A stretch of 64,000 bases of DNA from Glandiceps talaboti (lineage: Eukaryota > Hemichordata > Enteropneusta > Spengelidae): contig NC_135561.1 of NCBI RefSeq assembly GCF_964340395.1, positions 13,435,961 through 13,499,960 of the forward strand, read 5' to 3'. Position 1 is the stretch's first letter. Each line of letters opens with the position of its first letter. Positions 25,555-64,000 of this stretch are shown piece by piece. A program made the translations under genes and the position numbers. The notes under the pieces were generated by a model that saw nothing but the letters and a program-made list of their open reading frames with translations, ran no database searches and was not told the origin of the DNA.

Positions 25555-25880
25555 TCCATCCTAAAGTGCCCAAATAGATGAACATTAGGTATTTATTTTG
25601 GAATTTCAATCGATAAAACAACTGTGGTTTTTTTTACTTCAAAAAACAATGTGAAATATGATAGAGGGAAGTCCTAAGCAAAAGGCTGTGTCAATTGTTT
25701 GTTATCATATGTACAATAGCAAACTGTTATCATACTTTTAGCTTTTTTTTATAATTTGTTGGTGTACAAATATTGACTTAACTGATGCTGTTTCATGCTA
25801 TTTTGTTCAAGTTGGAAAACATGGTAAAGTTGTTGTTTTTTACTAAAATAACTACACATTTGTTATCCATACGGCTACAT
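25555..25880. mobile_element. Diverged copy of the 16324-16714 foldback family
   Basis: The left arm (GGTATTTATTTTGGAATTTC...CAATGTGAAA) and right arm (GTTTCATGCTATTTTG...AAAATAACTACAC) pair imperfectly with each other and resemble the arms of the element at 16324-16714. Ends are not sharply defined. Confidence 0.5.
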
Positions 25881-26010
25881 TAAGGTGAGGATTAGCAGAA
25901 GCAGATAAAGGTTGAATGTAGATAAACAAATTTTAATAGATATCAAGAACAAATACAACTCAATACTATATAGTTAGTTTTCCGATTTTCAAGATGCATT
26001 GTGTGATACG

Positions 26011-26177
26011 CAGTGTGCCCTCTATACCAATTTGACGTGCTACTGAAGCACACAATTTCTAGTGACGCACCAACGTTCCCCCATCTCTTACTATGTGGTG
26101 ACTCACAAGAAATGCCAGTTTTTATCAAACTGACCCAGAACAACAAAATTTGGCTATCATTAGAGGGCACATCACTG
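26011..26177. mobile_element. Nonautonomous hAT-type MITE, copy 2
   Basis: A 167-bp element starts CAGTGTGCCCTCTA and ends TAGAGGGCACATCACTG. A perfect 8-bp target duplication, GTGATACG, flanks it at 26003-26010 and 26178-26185. The interior is clearly related to copy 1 at 11877-12046, e.g. TACTATGTGGTGACTCACAA in both. Two insertions with different perfect 8-bp duplications define the family. Confidence 0.9.
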
Positions 26178-26189
26178 GTGATACGACTT

Positions 26190-27930
26190 CACTATAGGGT
26201 AGTTACTTTTGGCTTTAGGTTTAATCTAGTGGTAAGACACATTGAACCCTTACATTTTCACTTATCTTGAACAAGCAAAACCAAACAGCATCAATAACAG
26301 TTTTTACATGTAAAATCCAGGGTACACAGTCAGGTAACAGCAATCCCCCGGAGAAGCACACATCATCTCTCTATGCATACAAAATAATGACATTGTATGA
26401 AGAGGTGTGGGGTATCTTGGAACCAGAGAAGTCCATTGTTTTAATGATAAGTTATCTGCCACATGTAGATCTTACAGACATCTACATGTATACTTAATGT
26501 TCTGCATGTTCATAAATATAAAACAGTTCCATCAATTCAGTTTAAAGGTGATTCTAAATACTCGCATTGACTATTACTATTTTGCTGGACAGCATGTCTG
26601 GTTTTGAAACTCAAAAAACACTCAACATTTGTAAGAGTTTCTGTCTTGGTAGAATTCTTTGTATACATCCAGAGATGGATTGTCACATATGCAGTAGTTC
26701 AAGAGACTCTCATGGTTGGTTTTTAATCTAACTATCCTAATCTTTATGGCTCAGATGTGGATTTTTCAGACCTCAGCTCTATGGCAGAAAGGTACAACTT
26801 TAGGAAACCCCATAAGCCATACTACTGAGTTCCACAAAACCATATTTTGGGCCATAAATATACCCTATTTACTGTCACACAAAAACCTCATTTGAATCAC
26901 AAAACCACATAGATTTTATAGTAAACATTATTTTATGTGCAAAACAAGCCTGTAAGAAAATATTCAAGCCAGATCAATTAATGAACAGATATCAACAGAT
27001 GCATCAAACAAAAGTGTGCCAGGGTCTGATACGTAAAAGTAGTGCACAGGTTCAATGCATGCACTCTCACATTGGAAATGATATTGAGTGTATGATAATA
27101 CCTATTATTATATATGTACCAGATTACTTGCACCATTGTGTGTGCATGCTAGTGGTATTTTCACTGCAGTGCAATCATACTGAACACATTATTGCATACC
27201 TGCATGCAAATGATATGCAAATAAGGACATGGTCCTTCATTTTACCTGAAAGCTGTTTCAGATAAACGTATAAAAGAACCCCATTTTGCTTGAGTTCCAG
27301 TGTGGGTATTCAGGGGTATTTGCACTCATGCTTGCAGTGTTTTCTGCTGCAACTTCATTCACTGTGCATGTGAAAATACATCCGCAAAGAACACTGCAAG
27401 CACTCATGCAAGTACATCGAGTATGCTACACTAGCATTCGAGTTTCACATGGTCATATTCTTATCTACCCGTCCTAAGCTGGAAAGGATTACTATATTAT
27501 AAAGCCACCAATTAGTCTCTGGGCTACATGTACTTAACTAGATAACCTAGTACAGTACACCGCTGAGGTACCTGGTCACAACATAGTAGTAATGAGTACA
27601 TTTAACAAGCGACACAGCATGCAGGGTTTGTTATCACTTTATATAGCAGACAAATATCAAAATCTACTGGTAACTAGAACAAGAAATATTGAACAAAGGT
27701 TAGCAAATTATCTCATGGTGTAATATTAAAGAAAAGGATGTTTTGCAATGTGTTTTTTTTTTATATAAGATCAATGTGTATTTAAGTTTTAAAAAGTTAT
27801 GTATATGCTTTAAAATGGAAGATAAATTTACATGTGTTATTTTGTACGATTATACAGTTGTGTTTTGTCAGTCTGTGAAATTATAGTTTTATTTGTGTGT
27901 AATGGGAAGATGGCCACATGCTATCAGATG
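26190..27930. other. No gene recognised
   Basis: AT-rich DNA with short open frames that contain no recognised motif; no transposon ends seen. Confidence 0.45.
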
Positions 27931-27935
27931 TGTGT

Positions 27936-27974
27936 ATACATACATACATATACATACATACACACATACATACA

Positions 27975-28005
<31 letters not shown>
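27936..28005. repeat. (ACAT)n microsatellite
   Basis: CATA/ACAT tetranucleotide run of about 65 bp. Confidence 0.92.
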
Positions 28006-29560
28006 TCATTAGTATAAACACATGCCTATTATCACATCGATATCCTTAAAATGGGCCAGGACCACACTCCCAGTTACTAGTTGTTTGCATCAATTTAAGT
28101 TTATTTACTTGAGGGAATGTTCAAAACTACTGCACCATCTTTTTCACTAATCAATTTTATTGATTTCGTTCACATTTCAATCTTAGATATCATTGGTCTT
28201 TCCAAGACTTCACACAAACACAGACATGACAGCAGTCAAGTTTGTCACAGAATGTTTGTACCCCTTTTATGAAAAGTAAATGAAATACATGGGATAAAGG
28301 AAAAACACAAGAAAGAAATTCATAAGAATACACACAGGCTTGATTTTTGGTTCGACTGTTGTTGAATACAGGTAACAATACAATATAGGCAATACACAAG
28401 ACACACAAGCAGATTGAATGAAGAATTTGTTATATTATAACACATAATTACAAACCAGTGAGCAAAGGTATTTCCTTGAATCTGTCACGTAAACAAATGT
28501 TTACCAGATACTCTAATCAAAACCAAATGTAAATCACTATACTAAACAATCTTGACCAATTATCCCTTAATCAAATTGAAAATTACACACAATAGTTATA
28601 AAACTCCTTATATATAGGTTATAAATATTAAATTTTTCGAAAAGTATAAGTACACTGTTTCTGTACGTTGGGCTTAAAGGACTTACAATGTTATACTTCA
28701 CTTCATACGCTGCTGGAATTATGTATTGTGATAAATGTTGATGAAATTCAAAACGAGAGTATTAACCGGCTTGATACTGGTGGCACTTAACTTCTTTGAA
28801 TCTTCTACCACCAGGACATGCGTCCTTGGGGAAAAAGGAGATATGAAGACGCTGCACTGGAATTTGAATTTGAAAGTTCCAATATCTCAATGACTCGCTT
28901 CTAATGAACTGTACTTCAAATTTACATTGTTTAGGTTACCATGAACGAATCCATCATTAGTTCATCAGTATCATGTATTCTGCTCACCAGGAGTCCCGGG
29001 ACTAATTCATATAGTCTGGAATTATTGTTAATCGTCTGCAAGTCATAAAGTCAGCACAGTCAACATTGGATGATATCCTATATTCCACGAACTTGTATTC
29101 AATGAGTCGACATTCATCAACTGCTTACATGGCATATGACACATGTACAGCAGCAGTCCTGAGCACAGCCCATTTGATATGAACACAGTCCTCCAAAACA
29201 CTATCCGTTCTCACAACAGCATAGTTCATAGAAGAAACATGGTATAATATACAGTACACATATTTTCACACATGGCAATGTTGACAACATCATTCACAAT
29301 ACACCATAGTCTAGCAATTGAAATTTGCCACTTGACATTTACAGATACATTGAATTCCACATGATCACAAATGCATAAGCCAAACTTTTTTATATAATAC
29401 TCTGAAAAACTAGTAAATATTCCATTTCAAAATCTTCATAATCAACAATCTTTGTGTATAATGTGTAGACTTTAGAAAGTAAACAAGTAGATCACCTCAA
29501 ATCTACAACCCAAAATGTAGCTTTTCAAATGAAACTATGTTTTCCCAGTATCCAGGGTGA
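28006..29560. other. No gene recognised
   Basis: No coding exon could be supported. On the minus strand near 28740-28870 one frame stays open for about 50 codons, and near 28996-29050 a short stretch sits between acceptor-like and donor-like sites, but neither resembles a known domain. Confidence 0.4.
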
Positions 29561-29574
29561 TGTAAAAAATGAAC

Positions 29575-32090
29575 CACCTTTGTAATCCTATCCTAAAACG
29601 GCTAACTTGCAAGAGTACAATATCAAATTACAGCACTGATAACATTTAATATGGTTACAAATAAATTATTTTTGTAATGACAAGTGTAGAATATCAAATT
29701 ACAGCTCTGATCACATTTAATCTGGGTACATATAAATTATTATTGTAATGGCAAGATTACAATATCAAATTACAGCACTGATAACATTTAATCTGGTTAC
29801 ATATAAATTATTATTGTAATGGCAAGATTACAATATCAAATTACAGCACTGATAACATTTAATCTGGTTACATATAAATTATTATTGTAATGAGAAGAGT
29901 ATAATATCAAATTACAGCACTGATAACATTTAATCTGGTTACATATAAATTATTATTGTAATGACTAGAGTACAATATCAAATTACAGCACTGATAACAT
30001 TTAATTTGGTTACATATAAATTATTATTGTAATGACAAGAGTACAATATCAAATTACAGCACTGATAACATTTAATCTGGTTACATATAAGTTATTATTG
30101 TAATGGCAAAAGTAGAATGTCAAATTACAGCACTGATAACATTTAATCTGGTTACATATAAATTATTATTGTAATGACAAGAGTACAATATCAAATTACA
30201 GCATTGATAACATTTAATCTGGTTACATATAAATTATTATTGTAATGACAAGAGTACAATATCAAATTACAGCACTGATAACATTTAATCTGGTTACATA
30301 TAAATTATTATTGTAATGACTAGAGTACAATATCAAATTACAGCATTGATAACATTTAATCTGGTTACATATAAATTATTATTGTAATGGCAAGAGTACA
30401 ATATCAAATTACAGCACTGATAACATTTAATCTGGTTACATATAAATTATTATTGTAATGACAAGAGTACAATATCAAATTACAACACTGATAACATTTA
30501 ATCTGGTTACATATAAATTATTATTGTAATGACAAGAGTACAATATCAAATTACAGCACTGACAACATTTAATCTGGGTACATATAAATTATTATTGTAA
30601 TGACAAGAGTAGAATATCAAATTACAGCACTGACAACATTTAATCTGGTTACATATAAATTATTTTTGTAATGACAAGAGTACAATATCAAATTACAGCA
30701 CTGACAACATTTAATCTGGTTACATATAAATTATTATTGTAATGACAAGAGTACAATATCAAATTACAACACTGATAACATTTCATCTGGTTACATATAC
30801 ATTATTATTGTAATGGCAAGAGTACAATATCAAATTACAGCACTGACAACATTTAATCTGGTTACATATAAATTATTATTGTAATGACAAGAGTACAATA
30901 TCAAATCGCAGCACTGATAACATTTAATCTGGTTACATATAAATTATTATTGTAATGGCAAAAGTACAATATCAAATTACAGCACTGATAACATTTAATC
31001 TGGTTACATATAAATTATTATTGTAATGACAAGAGTACAATATCAAATTACAGCACTGACAACATTTAATCTGGGTACATATAAATTATTATTGTAATGA
31101 CAAGAGTACAATATCAAATTACAGCATTGATAACATTTAATCTGGTTACATATAAATTATCATTGTAATGAGAAGAGTACAATATCAAATTACAGCACTG
31201 ATAACATTTAATCTGGTTACATATAAATTATTATTGTAATGGCAAGAGTACAATATCAAATTACAACACTGATAACATTTAATCTGGGTACATATAAATT
31301 ATTATTGTAATGACAGGAGTACAATATCAAATTACAGCACTGATAACATTTAATCTGGTTACATATAAATTATTATTGTAATGACTAGAGTACAATATCA
31401 AATTACAACACTGACAACATTTAATCTGGTTACATATAAATTATTATTGTAATGGCAAGAGTACAATATCAAATTACAGCACTGATAACATTTAATCTGG
31501 TTACATATAAATTATTATTGTAATGGCAAGAGTACAATATCAAATTACAGCACTGATAACATTTAATCTGGTTACATATAAATTATTATTGTAATGACAA
31601 GAGTACAATATCAAATTACAGCACTGACAACATTTAATCTGGTTACATATAAATTATTATTGTAATGACAAGAGTACAATATCAAATTACAACACTGACA
31701 ACATTTAATCTGGTTACATATAAATTATTATTGTAATGACAAGAGTACAATATCAAATTACAGCACTGATAACATTTAATCTGGTTACATATAAATTATT
31801 ATTGTAATGACAAGAGTTTAATATCAAATTACAGCACTGATAACATTTAATCTGGGTACATATAAATTATTATTGTAATGGCAAGAGTACAATATCAAAT
31901 TACAGCACTGATAACATTTAATCTGGTTACATATAAATTATTATTGTAATGACAAGAGTACAATATCAAATTACAGCACTGATAACATTTAATCTGGTTA
32001 CATATAAATTATTATTGTAATGACAAGAGTACAATATCAAATTACAGTACTGATAACATTTAATCTAGTTACATATACATAAATTATTAT
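29575..32090. repeat. 71-bp satellite array, about 35 copies
   Basis: Head-to-tail 71-bp units containing GTAATGACAAGAGTACAATA, TCAAATTACAGCACTGATAA and CATTTAATCTGGTTACATAT. Copies differ by few substitutions (GACAAG, GGCAAG, GACTAG; GATAAC, GACAAC). The array lies about 1.1 kb beyond the receptor stop codon on the receptor's downstream side. Confidence 0.97.
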
Positions 32091-32474
32091 TGAAATGTAA
32101 TAAATAGCCATCCTGTGACTACCACAATTTATAAATTTTCACTAATTTAATGCCAAAATATTAATATTATGGTGCTCGATATATATGTTTTATTATTTTT
32201 CTTATGTTCTTTAATGCCTAGTTGAGAGCGTCTTAACACAAGATTTTGGCATAATATACATAATAGTCCACGAATGAGTAGTCAAGGTGCGAATGAGATT
32301 CACTGTACTGTATTTGAAAGTGACCGTGCATGACCAGATAAATCAAGCCTTTACTATACTTTAATGGAACAAATGTCGTGAGATGGTTGTACATACATCC
32401 TGACAATTAAACATCATAGCTAAGAAATGAGTCGTTGAAGTTTGACAAAATTGAGGAAAATCATGTGATTATAT

Positions 32475-32519
<45 letters not shown>
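32475..32519. repeat. (TTG)n microsatellite
   Basis: About 15 TTG repeats. Confidence 0.95.
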
Positions 32520-32520
<1 letters not shown>

Positions 32521-32947
32521 AAAATAAGTAACCTCAAAATGATTATAATTTATGAAGTGACATACCCATATTTGGGATTTGACAACAACCAAACGAAGCG
32601 TTGTCTCAAAAACTAACTCGAGCTATATAATGGTGAAACATTAATCATGTTTTGATATTATGAAATTGTCATACAACTGAGTAAATACAGAATACGTTGT
32701 GGCTTTTACAAGTAACAAGTAACTCTTTCACTCATAAAATCTTATGGTGAGTTTCTTTCACTTATAGCAAACCCTAGTAACTAAGTTGTAACTTTTACTT
32801 CAATTTCCTCCATCATTACTAGTTTTCGATCAATTCAAATATGCAAAAGTACTAAAAAAACATTGCTTTGTTTGCATATCATGAACGTTTAAATAGCATG
32901 TGAAATAATATATTCAATGCTAGCAATTATATCATAAAAATGCAGTC

Positions 32948-33120
32948 ATAGTGGTTGGATAGTGAAATGGTTAGAGTGGTCGGCTTTGAATCTGCAAGCT
33001 GCATGTTCAAGCTACACCATTGCCATTTGTTTCTAGAAACAAAAACAACTTTGAACGCCAAAATTAATGTGCCTCTAAATCCACTTGTATAATTGAGGGC
33101 TCTGTAGTACACACGTTGAT
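32948..33120 (+). mobile_element. Probable tRNA-derived SINE fragment
   Basis: The segment AATGGTTAGAGTGGTCGGC followed by TTTGAATCTGCAAGC and TGTTCAAGCTAC resembles the D-arm, anticodon region and B box of a tRNA-Ser/Leu-like SINE head. A non-tRNA body follows. It lies just downstream of the receptor stop codon, in the opposite orientation, so it may be part of the 3' UTR as antisense sequence. Confidence 0.4.
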
Positions 33121-33200
33121 ATTTGAATGCTTTTATCCTCTACTGTAATGGTTACTCCAACTATGTTGAGGTTACCACAGCATACTGATAACTTTCATTT

Positions 33201-62061
<28,861 letters not shown>

Positions 62062-62654
62062 CTGGTGAAGAGATAATAAAACAATATTATTTAGTGATAA
62101 TAGTAATATCATTAATAAAAAAATTAACACAACACCATTTTGATTGTCAAAGGCTATTTCGGTAATTAGGTGAGACTCTCCAAACGTACAAATGTAATTG
62201 TAGCGACAAAAAATGAAAACTATGATTAGATTTAGTAACATCATAAAAAAATATTAGGAAATAAGCCATCGCATCAACATTAGGCCAAAAAAAGGGTTTT
62301 GTTTCTCGTCCTCGCGCGCGTCATCCTAAAACATGCGCGTCGCACGTTTTTTTTCCTCCGTACCGTTACTCCAACAATTATTTTCCAACTGCATGGTACA
62401 TCTCGATCATGAAGTGCGCCACACACGACAGAAGAATAGAACGCTTGTACAGCGCATGTGCTGTCGTCGCCCATGTTATACTATTTATAGGGGAGTTGTT
62501 TTGCTTTTGTCGGTACAAGTGTCGGCTGGGAGCAAAATTTTGCGTCCGTTAGGACTTGTGTCGGTCAAAAGGTCAGTCAAAGTTTGTCGATTGTTTGAAG
62601 ATCTGTGCAAAGGTATAAAAAAAACTTAGTACTGGTGACCGGTTTATTTTGCCT

Positions 62655-63083
62655 GAACAGTATGAGCAATGTCGCGTAGAAGCTCTCGTTTCATGTGTAT
62701 GTGACGGAACTTTCCAGACTGTCCCGCTACAGGCAAAATTAGATGTGACAGAATTTGGCAAGTATTTGAAGATCATTTTGATCGACGACACTGAGAAAGT
62801 GACCAAGCAACCTGTAATGAATGCATTCCAATTCCTGATGTCAGAAAGGAGTACTAAAGTTTGGCCTGCATTTCGCAATTTAGATCGCCCATGGAAGTAT
62901 AACGTGGGTTATACTTCCATGGATCGCCCAAACAAGCGATTCCAACTTCACAATGCAATTGTCAGATGGCTGCAAGACCATAATTTGGGATGGCAGAAAG
63001 GATACCGATCCTTGGGTGAACATTTCGTTCATGTGTTAGGGGAGTGTTTGTGGCTGGTTGATCCACATCGTCAGAATTACTGA
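62655..63083 (+). CDS. Unidentified transposon-borne ORF (about 141 aa)
   Basis: Inside the TTA-flanked transposon a frame from an acceptor-like CCTGAACAG (ends 62660) runs to TGA at 63081-63083. A donor-like AAG/GTATAAA at 62612 suggests a short intron joining an upstream piece in the same frame (KFVDCLKICAK then YEQCRVEALVS), so it may be the 3' part of a two-exon gene whose 5' part is lost. Distinct segments are VSCVCDGTFQTVPLQAKL, KQPVMNAFQFLMSE and SLGEHFVHVLGECLWLVDP. No catalytic motif of a known transposase is visible; I do not recognise the family. A stop lies upstream in the joined frame, so it is probably defective. Confidence 0.5.
   Translation, partial: EQYEQCRVEALVSCVCDGTFQTVPLQAKLDVTEFGKYLKIILIDDTEKVTKQPVMNAFQFLMSERSTKVWPAFRNLDRPWKYNVGYTSMDRPNKRFQLHNAIVRWLQDHNLGWQKGYRSLGEHFVHVLGECLWLVDPHRQNY
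62889..62922. repeat. 15-bp perfect hairpin inside the transposon ORF
   Basis: CCATGGAAGTATAAC and its exact reverse complement are separated by GTGG. The pair is also bracketed by a direct repeat GATCGCCC (62883-62890 and 62922-62929). It lies within the ORF without breaking the frame. Confidence 0.9.
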
Positions 63084-63418
63084 ACAGTTCAGAGTTTATA
63101 ATGAACACAAAAAACAAGTACAAATACACTGTCACATGAAAGTCCTCTCATGATGGAAAGTTTCCCAACTACAGATGAGTGGCTGTAAAACAATGTTGCA
63201 TTAAATGCAAGAAGTTTACTCTTGCAGTGTTAAAGTTGAATAAATGTTATTTATATTTAAATGGAAATTCATCTGTGTTGGTGAACCATAGTAAATTTTC
63301 TAGTTGTGTTTGGAACAATGTTCAAATTGAATACAATGTTATTTATAGTTATGCATGGTATTTTGTAATCATATTGGTGAGTCAGTGTGGGCTTCCATCC
63401 CCCACTCCCCCCCCACAC

Positions 63419-63424
<6 letters not shown>

Positions 63425-63462
<38 letters not shown>
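63425..63462. repeat. Poly-A run
   Basis: About 37 A residues after a C-rich stretch (CCCCCCCCACACCCC), inside the right part of the transposon. Confidence 0.95.
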
Positions 63463-63463
<1 letters not shown>

Positions 63464-63528
63464 GCGTCACCGCATCATTTTCAAAATTACTCTAGGACGA
63501 GAAACAATTCTTTTTTTTTTGGGCCTTA

Positions 63529-64000
63529 GCTGAATACTCCGGTACTCACAATCATAACATCAACTAGGACTCTTTCATATTATTGATACATCTCCACATG
63601 ACTTTGAGGAAGAACATCATCAAAATTCGACACTACATTGTCAAGATCTTTGAGGGATGATCGCACAATACAATGTCTCACCAGCTCATTAAACGAACTT
63701 CGTTCGTTTAGGACCCCCCCCCCCCCTCTGAACAAATGTTCACAAGTGCGACATTGACACGTTTATATATGAAAATTGTGGCGGTCACTCTACTACGGTC
63801 GATGCACTGCAATGTAAAAACATGATGGTAAACACATTACATTACTAACCGGGAACCCATCATTGTATTTCACTCTAGGAGCAAATTTTAATCAACTTAT
63901 CAACATTTCAGTTGTAAATATAGATGTTGTCATTGACAAGGTATCAATTTTCGTTTAGAAAAATTACTAACCGATGCTTTCGATAAATTATCGGTAAGTT
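63529..64000. other. Right edge, no feature recognised
   Basis: Includes a poly-C run at 63715-63726. I looked here on the minus strand for the missing first receptor exon and could not identify one. Confidence 0.4.

Larger units (their letters stand above)
62283..63525 (+). mobile_element. 1.24-kb DNA transposon with TTA flanks
   Basis: Imperfect inverted ends: GGCCAAAAAAAGGGTTTTG then TTTCTCGTCCTCGCG on the left, and AGGACGAGAAAC then TTTTTTTTTTGGGCC on the right. Both sides are bordered by TTA (62280-62282, 63526-63528), as expected for a 3-bp target duplication of the PIF/Harbinger type; the assignment is tentative. The interior carries one ORF of about 141 codons and a poly-A run. It is richer in CpG than its surroundings. 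Confidence 0.7.

Noticed and set aside
32948-33010. Functional tRNA gene
   Set aside because: The cloverleaf cannot be completed: acceptor stem and T-arm do not pair and the B box is degenerate; SINE head is the better reading.
62280-62474. Minus-strand frame of 64 residues as the missing receptor signal-peptide exon
   Set aside because: It lies inside the left end of the TTA-flanked transposon, and lacks a hydrophobic signal sequence.

Overview
This is invertebrate animal nuclear DNA: AT-rich, with short exons, long introns, many microsatellites and satellites, tRNA-derived SINEs, a Penelope-like element and short nonautonomous DNA transposons. The mosaic receptor on the minus strand (CUB, C-type lectin, LDLa, LRR, 7TM) resembles the GRL101/relaxin-receptor type LGRs of molluscs and other lophotrochozoans, also found in some deuterostomes. 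I would guess a marine invertebrate (lophotrochozoan or early-branching deuterostome) but cannot fix the phylum. All exon models are my own reading of frames, splice sites and phases; there are no transcript data.

Layout. 1-15000: no convincing protein gene. It holds a 36-bp satellite at the left edge, a 54-63-bp array near 4.0-4.5 kb, two hAT-type nonautonomous elements, and a dead Penelope-like element (GIY-YIG endonuclease remnant) followed by a hammerhead ribozyme motif. 14.7-15.1 kb: a promoter-like region, possibly bidirectional. 15088-24465, plus strand: a complete nine-exon ZC2HC1-family zinc-finger gene (359 aa, every phase closes), with a 38-bp satellite in intron 4 and decayed copies of its last zinc-binding motif after the stop codon. 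25-33 kb: transposon remnants and a 2.5-kb satellite of 71-bp units.

33201-62061, minus strand: 23 phase-consistent exons giving 1704 aa (5' end outside or not found). From N to C the protein has four CUB domains, a C-type lectin domain split over three exons, a second divergent lectin-like domain, seven LDLa modules, an LRR N-cap and five LRR exons, a rhodopsin-class 7TM domain and, unexpectedly, a C-terminal kinase-like segment in two further exons. That segment lacks the N-lobe and the catalytic residues. The receptor thus looks like an LGR joined to a truncated pseudokinase; this is the most interesting signal in the window. One of its introns carries a 4.1-kb foldback transposon (6-bp target duplication) with a dead L2/CR1-like retrotransposon fragment inside it.

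62283-63525: a DNA transposon with inverted ends, TTA flanks and an unrecognised 141-aa ORF. The two main genes (ZC2HC1 and the receptor) show no obvious functional link.
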